A stretch of 64,000 nucleotides of DNA. It comes from Herpetosiphon sp042688385. GTDB taxonomy: Bacteria > Chloroflexota > Chloroflexia > Chloroflexales > Herpetosiphonaceae. Below, one piece after another: positions 50,475 to 60,800 of the stretch. The first letter of the stretch is position 1. Every line of letters begins with the position of its first letter. Position numbers and translations under genes: made by a program. Where the stretch lies: NCBI RefSeq assembly GCF_042688385.1, contig NZ_JBHUPY010000010.1, positions 186,001 to 250,000 of the forward strand, read 5' to 3'. The notes below the pieces were generated by a model. The model saw only the letters and a program-made list of their open reading frames with translations. It was not told the origin of the DNA and ran no database searches.

Positions 50475-50509
50475 AAGCCCGCAGCCATGAGCTTCATGGC
50501 TGCGGGCTT
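50475..50509. terminator. Bidirectional terminator after the MTA deaminase gene
   Basis: A perfect 16-bp stem AAGCCCGCAGCCATGA/TCATGGCTGCGGGCTT with a 3-base loop; TTTT follows on the minus strand. Confidence 0.85.
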
Positions 50510-50532
50510 GGTTCGGTTGGCACGCTCAAAGG

Positions 50533-51411
50533 CTATTTGATGTTGATGCTCGAAGCCGAGCCAGAAAGATAAATATCTAAGCGATAGGTTTCGTCGCTCT
50601 CTTCCCAACCTGGGCTGCTATAGAGATCATCATCAATCGATTGAATATCCAAGCTTTGGTCGAGGTTGAACGCAGTAGCAGTATCATCGCGATGAATTCG
50701 CACTGGAACACCCGGCGGCAAGGTTAATTCTAAAGTCGTGGCATCGATATTAAAATGATACTCCCCGCGCTCAGCCAAGGCAATCGTTGCCGTGCCAGCC
50801 TGCAATTTTGCATCAATTTTACCAATTTGCAACGACGTTAAATCAGCATTTAAGCTCACATCGCGCAAATCCCAATCAAAATCAACTGCATGATTCATCG
50901 AAACCAAAATTGTTTGATCTGATCGATTGGTGCCTAATGGGCTATCTTGGCCTAAGACAATCGTTATTTGATCGCTGTCTGGTTGCAATTCGCGCACATT
51001 GATATTGCTTGCTTGAACAATTCCAGCAATTGACGCTTTGCCATCGAGAATTTCAGGCTTAATTGCCAGCGTACTGGTGCGTTCCTTCACAATAATATGC
51101 GCCGTTTCGGGCATCGTTGTGCCTTGTGGGTAGCTAATAGCGTAATTTGGCTCGTTGTAGGTAAGCCCATAACCCCCCATAACTGCCAACACCAGCAGCG
51201 CCAAACCAAGCCCCAACTTCGGGCGATTGCGCACCAACAACAAATCAAGGCCAGCCCCGATCAACAAGACTGGCCAAAACTGTTCAAGGATGTCGAACAA
51301 ACTGGCCTCAAACACATCGATTGCTGAAAGCGCGCCCAGTAAACCGAGGCCAATCAGCAAACAAGGCCAGAATAATGAACGGCGCGGTGTTTGCTCCGTT
51401 ACAGTTGTCAT
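50533..51411 (-). CDS. LiaF-like membrane protein with toast-rack domain
   Basis: A 292-residue protein. Two or three N-terminal membrane helices (PCLLIGLGLLGALSAI and FWPVLLIGAGLDLLLV) match the LiaI/LiaF transmembrane module, with G-L-G and FWPVLLI repeats. The outer part is all-beta (residues ~105-290, IIVKERTSTLAIKPE, LQIGKIDAKLQAGTATIAL) like the DUF2154/LiaF toast-rack domain. In Firmicutes LiaF restrains a cell-envelope stress kinase; no such kinase is adjacent here. It lies 14 bp after a PspC gene on the same strand, so the pair is an envelope-stress module. Confidence 0.78.
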   Translation of the reverse strand: MTTVTEQTPRRSLFWPCLLIGLGLLGALSAIDVFEASLFDILEQFWPVLLIGAGLDLLLVRNRPKLGLGLALLVLAVMGGYGLTYNEPNYAISYPQGTTMPETAHIIVKERTSTLAIKPEILDGKASIAGIVQASNINVRELQPDSDQITIVLGQDSPLGTNRSDQTILVSMNHAVDFDWDLRDVSLNADLTSLQIGKIDAKLQAGTATIALAERGEYHFNIDATTLELTLPPGVPVRIHRDDTATAFNLDQSLDIQSIDDDLYSSPGWEESDETYRLDIYLSGSASSINIK

Positions 51412-51425
51412 CGCAAACCCCTCTC

Positions 51426-51992
51426 TTATCCGCGCCGACGAAACAGCATGACCCCTAAACCAATCAAGAGCAATGGTGTAATGAATTCGGCAGCGCCGCC
51501 AAATTTATCAATCATCGTAATCATGCCGAATGCCAGCAGCAACAAACCAAGAACATGCTTGTTGTTGCGGGTTGAACGGGGCGCTGGCGTTGGAGCTGGC
51601 GCTGGTTGTTGGCCTTGGATAAATGGCGGCATATAGTGGTCTGGCCGCACTTGGACGGTTGTGCCAGTATAGGCCTCTGGTTGCTCAGCAATTGGCTGGC
51701 CCGTAAATGGGTCATAGCGATACGGCGGGCGGGCAGCATTGATTGGTTGCTGTGGTGGTGGCACAACGCCCGCTTGCTGGTGTGGCATAAAAGGTGGTGG
51801 CATAGCCCCAGGTTTTTCGCTTGGCATAATTAACCACAATACAGGATAAATAAAGAAACTTAAGCCTGTAAAGATGAGTAAAATCATGACTAAACGCACC
51901 AGCGTTGAATCAATTTCAAAATAAGCACCTAACCCTCCACACACGCCAGCAAGCTTGCGGTCGTAGTAGGAGCGCAATAACCGTGGTTGCAT
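51426..51992 (-). CDS. PspC-domain protein
   Basis: A 188-residue protein. LLRSYYDRKLAGVCGGLGAYFEIDSTLVRLVMILLIFTG is the complete PspC domain, with the R-x-x-x-G-V-C-G-G-L-x-x-Y hallmark and a membrane helix. A Pro/Gln/Ala-rich linker (residues ~65-145) follows, then a short C-terminal membrane hairpin (VLGLLLLAFGMITMI, FITPLLLIGLGVMLF) of LiaI type. PspC proteins sense or respond to membrane stress. It is the first gene of a two-gene operon with the LiaF-like protein. Confidence 0.9.
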   Translation of the reverse strand: MQPRLLRSYYDRKLAGVCGGLGAYFEIDSTLVRLVMILLIFTGLSFFIYPVLWLIMPSEKPGAMPPPFMPHQQAGVVPPPQQPINAARPPYRYDPFTGQPIAEQPEAYTGTTVQVRPDHYMPPFIQGQQPAPAPTPAPRSTRNNKHVLGLLLLAFGMITMIDKFGGAAEFITPLLLIGLGVMLFRRRG

Positions 51993-52304
51993 TGTTTGCC
52001 TCCGAACCTTGTGTTCTGTATTTGCTATCGATATGACGCGCTTTGTGGTTCAATTGTTGCAAGCAATCTCTGAACCAACAGCCTAATCGTTGAAACCTTT
52101 TTTTGCAGGGTTCGTACGTGCTAAGTTCAAGCCTTGGTGTGGGGCTTGCAAGCGCTTGGCATTGTATGCAATCAAGCCAAGTCTGTCGAATTTTGATTCA
52201 AGCTAGCATTAATAAAGCACGATGGTATAATTACGCCTCAATTCAAGCATGTCTGTTACAGCGCCGATTAAGGCCTGTCTAATAGTTTTTTAAGGAGTCG
52301 CTTC
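51993..52304. other. 312-bp divergent region between pspC and psd
   Basis: It contains the psd promoter at its right end and a TTTTTT stretch near 52099. A GCTTGCAAGCGCTTGGC text (52146-52162) has short self-complementarity. No open frame of note. Confidence 0.4.
52223..52231 (+). promoter_or_regulatory. Extended -10 promoter of psd-pssA
   Basis: TGGTATAAT, a full extended -10 element, 74 bp before the psd ATG. Confidence 0.6.
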
Positions 52305-52967
52305 ATGCCTTCTACCCGCGCTCGTGTTCGCCGTTCACTGCCAGGTATTGCCATCGAAGGTATGCCTTTCATCGGGGCCGGCTTGGGGTTAACTGCCCTA
52401 ACAGCGTTATTTAGTCGCAAGGCAGCGGCACTACCCCTCGCACTTACCGCGTTTACCAGCTATTTCTTCCGCGACCCAGACCGCGAATGCCCCGCCGATA
52501 GTTCAATTCTCTACGCAGCAGCCGATGGCCATGTCACCATGATTGATGAGGTCGATGAGCCACGCTTTATTGGCGGTAAGGCTACCAGAATTGTTACATT
52601 CTTATCGGTGTTTGATGTTCACATCAATCGCACGCCCTGCGCTGGCACGGTGCAATATCGCGATTATGTGCAAGGCGAATTTCGCGCGGCATGGGATGGC
52701 GAGGCGGATATTGTCAACGAACGGGCTTATATTGGGCTGGAAACCGAACATGGCCCTGTTTTGATCAGCCAAATTGCTGGTTTGGTGGCCCGCCGCATTG
52801 TAACTTGGCCGGTGGTTGGCGAAGAATTAGGGGCTGGCGAACGCTTTGGCTTGATCAAGTTTGGCTCGCGCACCGATATTTTGGTCCCAAGCGGCTCAAT
52901 CAACGTCTTTGTCAAAAAGGGTCAAGCCATCAAAGGTGGGCTGACTCAGATTGGAGCATGGCTGTGA
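52305..52967 (+). CDS. psd: Phosphatidylserine decarboxylase proenzyme
   Basis: A 220-residue protein of the short PSD type. FFRDPDRECP, SVFDVHINRTPCAG (histidine and N-terminal core) and the cleavage site FGSRTDI near the C-terminus are visible. Self-cleavage at that Gly-Ser creates the pyruvoyl group on the small subunit. It makes phosphatidylethanolamine from phosphatidylserine. It overlaps pssA by 4 bp (GTGA), so the two steps are translationally coupled. AAGGAG upstream gives the ATG at 52305. Confidence 0.94.
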   Translation: MPSTRARVRRSLPGIAIEGMPFIGAGLGLTALTALFSRKAAALPLALTAFTSYFFRDPDRECPADSSILYAAADGHVTMIDEVDEPRFIGGKATRIVTFLSVFDVHINRTPCAGTVQYRDYVQGEFRAAWDGEADIVNERAYIGLETEHGPVLISQIAGLVARRIVTWPVVGEELGAGERFGLIKFGSRTDILVPSGSINVFVKKGQAIKGGLTQIGAWL

Positions 52968-53656
52968 AATTTCGCCGTTCATGGGTTCCCAATCTGGTTA
53001 CGTCGGGCAACCTGTTTTGCGGCTTTTTAGCAGTTATTGCTGCTGTTGATGGTCAGGCTTTCAGAGCCGCAGTGCTGATTTGTTTGGCCGCCATTTTCGA
53101 TACGCTCGATGGTCGAACTGCGCGCATGCTGGGCGTAAGTGGCGAATTTGGCAAGGAGCTTGATTCGCTAGCCGATGTGGTTTCGTTTGGCACGGCTCCA
53201 GCGCTGCTGATTTATCAAGTTTCTTTGCGCGAGGTCGGCTGGCTGGGCACGATTGCCGCAGGCATTTTTGTCTGTTGTGGCGCTGGGCGCTTGGCTCGCT
53301 ATAACTTAATCACCAGCTCGGATAAGCGCTTCTTTGTCGGGATGCCAATTCCAATGGCGGGCATGACCGCAGCCTCGTTGGCGCTCTATACGGGCGCGCT
53401 CGACCCCTACGTGGCCACCGCATTAATTGGCTTTACAGGCTTTTTGATGGTTAGCACGTTGCGTTTTCCCAGTGTTGAGCAAATTGCCTTTGAAGCCTTC
53501 TTGCCGATTCGAATCGCCTTTATTGCGATTTTCGTCTTGGCTCTGTCGCGGCCAAGCCAATTTCTGTATGTCTTGCCGCTGAGCTACATCTCCTATGGCT
53601 TGATTGCCAACATTGTTTGGACAATTCGCGGGCGTGGCTCGCGCACAGCCACTTAA
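52964..53656 (+). CDS. pssA: CDP-diacylglycerol-serine O-phosphatidyltransferase
   Basis: A 230-residue membrane protein of the CDP-alcohol phosphotransferase family. The catalytic motif is complete: DGRTARMLGVSGEFGKELDSLAD (D-G-x2-A-R-x8-G-x3-D-x3-D). NLVTSGNLFCGFLAVIAA at the start and six hydrophobic helices fit the PssA type. It makes phosphatidylserine from CDP-diacylglycerol and serine, the substrate of the preceding gene product. I chose GTG at 52964, with GGAG 7 bases upstream and a 4-bp overlap with the psd stop. A nearby ATG at 52958 has no proper site. Confidence 0.94.
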   Translation: MKFRRSWVPNLVTSGNLFCGFLAVIAAVDGQAFRAAVLICLAAIFDTLDGRTARMLGVSGEFGKELDSLADVVSFGTAPALLIYQVSLREVGWLGTIAAGIFVCCGAGRLARYNLITSSDKRFFVGMPIPMAGMTAASLALYTGALDPYVATALIGFTGFLMVSTLRFPSVEQIAFEAFLPIRIAFIAIFVLALSRPSQFLYVLPLSYISYGLIANIVWTIRGRGSRTAT

Positions 53657-53661
53657 CGACA

Positions 53662-53690
53662 CTTGGGCGTAGCAAACAACTACGCCCAAG
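53662..53690. terminator. Hairpin between pssA and the patatin gene
   Basis: A perfect 11-bp stem CTTGGGCGTAG/CTACGCCCAAG with a 7-base loop; it separates convergent genes. The T-run is weak on both sides. Confidence 0.7.
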
Positions 53691-53712
53691 CATTCTAAAA
53701 TTTCAGCAATAG

Positions 53713-54711
53713 CTAACTTGGTGGAATAACCGAATCCTGCGGCAGGCCTTGGCGGCGCAGCAATCCGCGCAACATGCCAAAGCGTAAGCGGGCTAATTGG
53801 GCTTGGGCAGCAATGCTGGTGCGCAAAGCAGCCTCTAGTTTGCTGCGGCGGGCTGGCTCAATTGGCGCAGCAACTGGTGCTAATTGGCTTTGTTCATTGA
53901 GATAGGTTTTGGCACTTTGATAGCCTAATTCCATCAACTGGCCGCTATAACGAAAATCGCGTACATCCAGCCCACTATAATGCAACATTTGAATATGGTG
54001 AACTTTAACACCAGCCTTGGCAGCCAAGCGCACTAACTCACGTTCATGAGCCATTTGGCGGCGCATCAAGGCATCGAAGGTACGGGTCAACGAGCCTCGC
54101 ATGCCAAACGGTGGCACAGTTGAAGCAGCATCAAGCCCAATTTCCAAGGCCCAAATTTCGCTCGCACCTTGCTGCAAGGCTACGCCGATGGGCAAATTTG
54201 AAACAAAGCCGCCATCAAGGTAGGTTTCGCCACGATAATGATAGGCTGGCAAGTAGGGCGGCACGGCGGCACTCGCCATCAAGGCATCGACCAAACGCTC
54301 GCGCGGATCGTCGCCAAACAAATGCATATCGCCAGTACGATAATTGGTAGCGGTCACAAAAAAGGGCATTGCCAAATCGCTGAAGCGGCGAATATTTGGT
54401 GGCAATAATGAGAGAATAAAACGGCGTAAGCCATGATTATTGTGCAGCGAGCCACGCCCACGCATCACGCGCCAAGCAGAGCGCAACGAGCCACCAGGAA
54501 AAATATCCTCACGCTTAACGGTTTTCCAGCGCTGAGCAATGCGTTGAATCCCAGCCAAACTGGGATTACATGCGAGAACTGCTGCATTAATTGAACCAAC
54601 TGAAGAACCAACCACTAAATCGGGGGTAATGCCTGCTTCGAGCAGGGCAAGGGCGGCTCCTGCTTGGAGTGAACCGCGATTGGCACCGCCACTAAATACA
54701 AGTGCGCGCAT
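53713..54711 (-). CDS. Patatin-like phospholipase
   Basis: A 332-residue protein with LVFSGGANRGSLQAGAAL (oxyanion loop), VGSSVGSINA (nucleophile Ser in GxSxG) and YLDGGFVSNLPIG (the Asp of the dyad in D-G-G). It would hydrolyse acyl ester bonds of phospholipids or glycolipids. There is no signal peptide. The C-terminal ~90 residues are helical and Arg/Ala-rich. It stands alone. AAAGG upstream supports the ATG. Confidence 0.9.
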   Translation of the reverse strand: MRALVFSGGANRGSLQAGAALALLEAGITPDLVVGSSVGSINAAVLACNPSLAGIQRIAQRWKTVKREDIFPGGSLRSAWRVMRGRGSLHNNHGLRRFILSLLPPNIRRFSDLAMPFFVTATNYRTGDMHLFGDDPRERLVDALMASAAVPPYLPAYHYRGETYLDGGFVSNLPIGVALQQGASEIWALEIGLDAASTVPPFGMRGSLTRTFDALMRRQMAHERELVRLAAKAGVKVHHIQMLHYSGLDVRDFRYSGQLMELGYQSAKTYLNEQSQLAPVAAPIEPARRSKLEAALRTSIAAQAQLARLRFGMLRGLLRRQGLPQDSVIPPS

Positions 54712-54796
54712 AGAGACAACCTTTCATGACCATTCTGCCGCGTCGTTGAGACAATGTAGGTCACAGGCGAGGCGCTCTACGCTCGATAGTCAAAGC

Positions 54797-55291
54797 TTAC
54801 TCTGAGGTATCAAGCGGAGTGAGGGGATGCTGGAAGTCGCCCCGTGCGCCGCCCGTTTTATTGCGAACAAAAACCTGCTCAATCACCATAGCACGATCAA
54901 CAGCTTTGGCCATATCGTAAATGGTCAAGGCTGCGACTGATGCTGCCATCAGCGCCTCCATTTCTACGCCAGTGCGGCCTGTGCAGCGCACCGTGCTGAT
55001 GATACGCAATAACGATTGGTCGGGATGCGCCTCGATCTCAATCGCGACTGCACTCAGCGGCAGTGGATGACACAAGGGAATCAAATCGGCAGTGCGTTTG
55101 GCGGCCATAATGCCAGCGATGCGGGCAGTTGCGAATACATCGCCTTTGGGCAATTCTCCGGCCACCAATAACGAGAGGGTGGCTGGCAGCATACGCACAT
55201 CAGCTTGCGCTTGGGCTGCACGCTGGGTCACATCCTTGGCCCCAACATCAACCATATGCGCCCGACCATGATCATCAAGATGAGTCAACAT
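54797..55291 (-). CDS. moaC: Cyclic pyranopterin monophosphate synthase MoaC
   Basis: A 164-residue protein with AHMVDVGAKDVTQRAAQA, PLCHPLPLSAVAIE, GRTGVEMEALMAASVAALTIYDMAKAVDRAM and RNKTGG. Together these give the complete MoaC active-site set. It converts the MoaA product into cyclic pyranopterin monophosphate in molybdenum cofactor synthesis. It is the last gene of a STAS-HAD-moaC run; moaA and the other moa genes are not in the window. Confidence 0.95.
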   Translation of the reverse strand: MLTHLDDHGRAHMVDVGAKDVTQRAAQAQADVRMLPATLSLLVAGELPKGDVFATARIAGIMAAKRTADLIPLCHPLPLSAVAIEIEAHPDQSLLRIISTVRCTGRTGVEMEALMAASVAALTIYDMAKAVDRAMVIEQVFVRNKTGGARGDFQHPLTPLDTSE

Positions 55292-55306
55292 GAAATATGT
55301 GATTCC

Positions 55307-55804
55307 TCAAGCAGCGAAACGGGCAAGGGTCTGTTCAAGTTGGTCGACAACTTGGGGAATTAAGCCAGTTTCGCGCACATCGATCAATTGGGTAAAGCGG
55401 CCTTGTTGGCTGCGTTGCTGTGCCCAGCTATGCACCTGAGGCCGAAAGCCATCTTCGATCCAAATAATTGGCTTTTGCCACTCGGCTAGGTGTTTGGCAA
55501 CACTATTGAGCTTCCACAAAATTGCCTTTGGATTTTCGGCCAATGGCTCGATTAAGGGTAATTCTGGCAAGCCAAGGTCGCTATGCAAGCCAAAATTTGC
55601 CAATTGCAGCCACGTCGAACACCAGATAAGTTGGCCAAGTTTGGCTAAGCGGGTGATTGAAGCATGAATCTGCGGCGGATATTGCACTGGAATGCCTGGC
55701 GGAATGCGCTGTTGGGTTGGCCCTAAGCGCCCAAACATATTAATCACGCCATCAATATCCAATAAAATAATTGGCCGCAGATCGTGCCAATCGAGCTTAT
55801 CCAC
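55307..55804 (-). CDS. HAD-like hydrolase domain protein
   Basis: About 165 residues. PIILLDIDGVINMFGR carries the D-x-D-G-V motif with the nucleophile aspartate, and IWCSTWLQLANFG holds the S/T motif of HAD enzymes. WKLNSVAKHLAEWQKPIIWIEDGFRPQ carries the motif-IV acidic residues. The form matches small HAD-like proteins of unknown substrate. The start is most likely GTG at 55804, overlapping the STAS stop; there is no strong ribosome site, so translational coupling is likely. It sits between a STAS gene and moaC. Confidence 0.7.
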   Translation of the reverse strand: MDKLDWHDLRPIILLDIDGVINMFGRLGPTQQRIPPGIPVQYPPQIHASITRLAKLGQLIWCSTWLQLANFGLHSDLGLPELPLIEPLAENPKAILWKLNSVAKHLAEWQKPIIWIEDGFRPQVHSWAQQRSQQGRFTQLIDVRETGLIPQVVDQLEQTLARFAA

Positions 55805-56684
55805 GGCGTTGCTCTTGCAAGGGGCGAATGCCAAGCCCAACTTGCTCCAAGGCGTATTCGATACCATCTTGCAAGTTGGCGCGAACCGACAATTGGCGCA
55901 GGTCGATTTCGAGGCCAACGATGGTTTGGGCCACTTCGGCGCTAATCCCAACCAAAATCACTTGCGCGCCCAACAAACTCACAGCTTTGGTGGTTTGCAC
56001 CAGGTAATTGGCAATATTGGTATCAACAATTGGCACGCCAGTAATATCCATAATCACAATATCGGATTGACGGGCAACGATTTGCTCAAGCAGATCTTCG
56101 GTGAGCATTTGGGCACGGTTGGTATCGATCGAACCAACCAAGGGCAGCACCAAAATATTATCGTGAATTGGCGCAATCGGCGCTGCTAGCTCACGCAACG
56201 CAGCATTGGCTTGATCCAATTCGTTGGTCATTTGGTGCAAAGCCTGCTCACGCTCGCGAATGCTGGCCTCGCGCAAATCAACAAAGGTTTGATAGCTGGC
56301 TTTATTGGCAATAAACGTCACTTCGGCAATAACCGCTCGCGCCAAGGCATAATTCAATTCATCATCGGCAAAAGCTTCGCGGGTTGCCACTTTGAGAGTT
56401 TCGTAAATTGCTTCGCCCACTTGGGCCACAATGTCGCTGCTGGCATTTGGATTTTCCACCACCGCCTTAATCGATTGCCGTGAAAAATCGATCAGGGCTT
56501 GCATATCGCCGCGCAAGGCTTCAATAGTGGCGACAAACGGTTTTTGCATGCGGGGAATCAACTCTGCGTCTGCGATTTTAAGGTAGGGCGAATTGGGCAC
56601 TTGGCGCAGCAATTCACCAGCGTGTTTGGCGAAGCGCGCAAGATTGGCTTCGAGAAAGTCGGCTAATACATGTTCGACGCTCAT
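55797..56684 (-). CDS. RsbR-type STAS protein with non-heme-globin-like sensor half
   Basis: A 295-residue protein. The N-terminal ~170 residues are helical and rich in Ala, Glu and Leu (VLADFLEANLARFAKHAGELL to EQALHQMTNELDQANAALREL), like the sensor halves of RsbR paralogues, and end in a coiled coil. The STAS domain (residues ~175-285) reads NILVLPLVGSIDTNRAQML, DIVIMDITGVPIVDTNIANYL and AQVILVGISAEVAQTIV. DITGV holds the threonine phosphorylated in RsbR. It is a second partner-switch component, separate from the one at 35.4 kb. The stop overlaps the next gene's start. Confidence 0.85.
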   Translation of the reverse strand: MSVEHVLADFLEANLARFAKHAGELLRQVPNSPYLKIADAELIPRMQKPFVATIEALRGDMQALIDFSRQSIKAVVENPNASSDIVAQVGEAIYETLKVATREAFADDELNYALARAVIAEVTFIANKASYQTFVDLREASIREREQALHQMTNELDQANAALRELAAPIAPIHDNILVLPLVGSIDTNRAQMLTEDLLEQIVARQSDIVIMDITGVPIVDTNIANYLVQTTKAVSLLGAQVILVGISAEVAQTIVGLEIDLRQLSVRANLQDGIEYALEQVGLGIRPLQEQRRG

Positions 56685-56824
56685 TGGTATCCTCGTTATT
56701 GACTAAATTGCTGATCGTCAGCGCCCGTTTGTCTCGTACAATGGTGATTATACCCGTTTCTGCAACGTGGTTCTATGGTTCTCTTTACGGTTCTTAATAG
56801 TACTTTTGTGGAATGAGGAAAACG

Positions 56825-57727
56825 ATGACACATACCACTCCCGATAATTTTTTGGGCTTAGACCAGCAGTATAGCACGCTAGAGACCAGCAAGGTGGTAG
56901 TTTTGCCTATCCCCTTTGAGGCTACGGTGAGCTATGGCGGTGGCACGGCCAATGGGCCAGCGGCAATTATCGAGGCTTCGCAACAGGTCGAATTTTACGA
57001 TCGCGAATTTGATAACGAGCCAGCCAAAACTTGGGGCGTGCATACGCTACCTAGTGTCGAGGTGAATGATCAAGATCCTGATAGCGCTATGGCCAGCATT
57101 GCCCAAGCAGTTGAGCAAACTGCGCGTTTGGGCAAATTGGTGTGCGTGCTGGGCGGCGAGCATTCTGTTTCTGGCGCGATAGCCCAAGGCTTGCATGCTG
57201 TTCATGGCGATTTTGTGACGGTGCAAATTGATGCTCACGCCGATTTGCGCGACGAATACGAGGGCAGCAAGCACTCGCATGCCTGTGCCATGCGCCGAAT
57301 TCTCGATGTTGGCGCTGGCGATTTGTTGCAATTGGGCATTCGTTCGCTGGATATTAGCGAAGCCCAGATGATCAAGAGCGATCAACGAATTACGACCTTC
57401 TATAGTGAAAATGTGCATGATGGGCTGCATCTGCAAGCCTTGCGCGATTTTGTGCGTGGCAAGCAGGTCTATTTTACAATCGATATTGATGGCTTGGATG
57501 TGGGCCTTGTGCCTGCGACCGGAACGCCCGAGCCAGATGGCATGACATGGCGCGAAGTGCTCGACATTACCCGTATTCTAGTGCAAGAATCCTCGAAGGT
57601 TGTGGCCTTTGATGTTATGGAATTAGCACCAATTGAACAGCTGCATGCGCCAAATTTTGTGAGCGCCAAGCTCACCTACAAGGTTATGAGCATTATCATG
57701 GCCCAACAAGCCAATTTGTGGCAATAA
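56825..57727 (+). CDS. speB: Agmatinase / ureohydrolase
   Basis: A 300-residue protein with every manganese-binding motif of the arginase-agmatinase family: GGEHSVSGA, DAHADLRDEYEG, HSHACAMRRI and TIDIDGLDVG. The pattern SHACAMRR is that of agmatinases, which make putrescine and urea from agmatine. Formiminoglutamase is excluded by the lack of its motif, but a guanidinobutyrase is hard to rule out. GAGGA upstream supports the ATG at 56825; an ATG 12 bases earlier is inside the site. The gene stands alone. Confidence 0.9.
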   Translation: MTHTTPDNFLGLDQQYSTLETSKVVVLPIPFEATVSYGGGTANGPAAIIEASQQVEFYDREFDNEPAKTWGVHTLPSVEVNDQDPDSAMASIAQAVEQTARLGKLVCVLGGEHSVSGAIAQGLHAVHGDFVTVQIDAHADLRDEYEGSKHSHACAMRRILDVGAGDLLQLGIRSLDISEAQMIKSDQRITTFYSENVHDGLHLQALRDFVRGKQVYFTIDIDGLDVGLVPATGTPEPDGMTWREVLDITRILVQESSKVVAFDVMELAPIEQLHAPNFVSAKLTYKVMSIIMAQQANLWQ

Positions 57728-57764
57728 ACCCCACACATTAGCCCCAGTAGTTTGTAGCAGATCA

Positions 57765-57800
57765 CAACGAACACCAAGCATCAGCATTTGGTGTTCGTTG
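57765..57800 (+). terminator. Hairpin downstream of speB
   Basis: A 13-bp perfect stem CAACGAACACCAA/TTGGTGTTCGTTG with a 10-base loop; no T-run follows, so the terminator role is uncertain. Confidence 0.5.
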
Positions 57801-57886
57801 TCGCAGCATTGGCAATTTCTCATCAGCGCTAATTCCAATAGTGTGTTTTGTGTGAGGTCGTCAATGCTGATGCCAGAGGTAGGTGT

Positions 57887-60800
57887 ATGAAGCATCCATT
57901 CTCGCTCCGTTTTACTCGTTTGCTTTCATTGGGTATGGTTGGTTTTTTAGGCTTGAGTGGCTTGCAGCTTAATCAGCAAGCAGCCGCCCAAATTGGCAGT
58001 TCTGCTCATTCCACGGCAGCGCTGGATCAAACAATTCTGCAATGGGCTGAGCAATTAAATCAAGCGCCAGCCCAACCAGCACTACCACTCAGTGTGAAAC
58101 ACTTGCAGGCCTTGAATTCGCCGCCCGCAGCGCCCATGCCCGCCCCTCAACCCAAGCCGTTTGCCCCCCAAGCCAGCTTTATCGTCAATACGGTTGCCGA
58201 TACTGATGATGGCGCGTGCGATGCATTTGGCACTGGCACTGGCAACCAAGATTGTAGCTTGCGCGAAGCGATTAACGCCGCCAACGCCAATGTTGATGCC
58301 GATACGATTAATTTTGCAATTGCTGGCGCTGGCGTTAAAACGATTGCCCTCAGCAGCAATCTGCCCGCCTTGCAAACCCAAATTCAGCTTGATGGCTGTA
58401 GCCAACCAGGCAGCGATTGCAGCGTTTGGCCAATGAGCTTGCTGATAGAGATCGATGGTGCTGGCTTGAGCGATCCCGTTGGGCCAACCAGCACCCAGAT
58501 TCTCGCCGTAGAAAGCAATGGCTCGGTTATTCGTGGCCTCGTTTTAAATGGTGCTCGTAGCCCAGGCTTTTATGCGTGGTATGGAATTAATGTTAAAGCT
58601 GCTAATGCGTGGATTACACAGAATATTATTGGCCTCGAAGCAGATGGCCAAACCGCCAATGGCAATAATACAGGAATTCAATTAAATGCTGGCAGCAGCC
58701 AAGCAATTATTGGCACCAATGGCGATGGCACGAATGACACAATCGAAGGCAATATTATCGCCGGCCAAACCTTCGATGGCATCTATATCTCTGCTGGAGC
58801 CAACAGCCGAGTGGCGGGCAACTATCTTGGGGTTGCCAGCGATGGCATCACCGCACAGCGCAATGAAACTGGCATACGATTTTTCGGCCCAGCACTTGGG
58901 AATGTCACCATTGGCACCAATAGCGATGGCCTGAGCGATCTTGCTGAACGCAATATCATTAGTGGCAATACTGCAAGTGGCATTCAAATCGATAGCTCCT
59001 CGAATAATCGGATTAGTGGCAATTATATTGGCCTCAACGCCGCCGGAACTGCTGCCGTGCCAAATCAAACTGGCATCAATCTTAATGGCAATGCGAGCAA
59101 TAGCATCGTTGGCACAAACGGCGATGGCATTCGCGATGCAATCGAGGCCAATGTGATCAGCGGCAACAGCGCTGAAGGCGTGCAAATCGGGCAATTTAGT
59201 GGCGGTGTAAACACGTTTCCAACTGATAATGTCGTTGCAGGCAACATCATTGGGCTTGATCCCACGGGCACGACAGCAATTGGCAACCAGCGCGGCGTGA
59301 TCGTGCGCTTTGGCCCAGTTCGCACCCGCATCGGCACCAATGGCGACGGCACCAGCGATACGCTAGAGCGTAACATCATTAGCGGCAACAGCGATTTGGG
59401 GATTGGGCTTGGTGGCGGCACTGAGTACACAATTCCCGATACAATTATCAGCGGTAACTACATTGGCACCGATCACACTGGCTTAATCGCCCGCCCAAAC
59501 AGAGTTGGCATTCAAGTGCAAAATTCGGTTAATCGGGCTGATATTGGAATTACTGGCACTGCCACAAATGGCGCAGCCCAAGCCAACCTAATTAGTGGCA
59601 ATACTGGCCATGGCATCGCCTTCGTATTTGATCCCAAAACGGTGCGTGTGCGCGGCAATCGGATTGGCGTAGCCCTTGATGATAGCCCGCTTGGCAACCA
59701 AGCTGATGGGATTATGCTGGCGGAACTGAGCCCATTGGCTCCAGCCAACATTCGGATTGGCGGCGATGGGCCATTCGGCGAGAATAAAATAGCGTTTAAC
59801 GGTGGCCTCGGCATCGATATTGGCAACGATGGCCCAACGGCAAATGACCCGCTTGATGCTGATGCAGGCCCAAACAACAGCCAAAATTATCCAGTTGTGA
59901 CGAATGTGGTTGATAATGGCACGACCGTCACGGTGCAGGGCTATCTTGAAAGCGTGCCGAACCATAGCTATCGTTTGGCGTTCTATAGCAACGCGACGTG
60001 TGATCCTTCTGGCTATGGCGAAGGCCAAACGTTCTTGGCAAGGAATGCATTGAACACGAATGCAACTGGCTTGCTTGTCTTTACTCAGATATTTGCCAGC
60101 CCAGCCCCGAATATCACAATTTTGGCAACTGATACCAATGAGAACCAAACTTCGGAGTTTTCGCAATGCTGGGTTGCGCCGCTGCCAACCGAAACTCCAA
60201 CCTTTACGCCAAGCAACACACCGACCAACACCGAGACTGCGACTCCAAGCAACACACCGACCAACACCGAGACTGCGACTCCAAGCAACACGCCAACCAC
60301 AACCAATACTGCCGTGCCAATTACGCCAACTACGCCGCCAAGCGCCTGTGTGCCTGGAAACAATCTGCAAGTGCTGTTCAGCGATAGTGTCAACACCAGC
60401 GCACAATGGAATGTTAGTGGCACAGGCCCAACTTGGGGCTTGGATGGTAGTAGTTTCAATAGCCCCAACTTTTCGTGGCACGCCGATGATCCTGCTATAC
60501 TCAGCGATCAGCGCCTCACAACTATGATGGGGATTGCGATTCCAGCTGGGGCCAGCGACGTAACGCTCTATTTCAACCATAACTATCGTTTTGAGTTTGA
60601 TGCTGGTGGAGGTGACGATGAGCCAACACCTATGCCAGAGCGCTCAAGCAAACGCAGCAACACCCCATTCGAGAGCTATTACGATGGTGGCGTGGTCGAA
60701 TACAGCACTGATGGCAGCAATTTCAACGACCTTGGCAGTTTCTTCAGCAGCTCGGGCTACGATGGCATGATCAGAAATGAGAATGATAATCCTTTGGCTG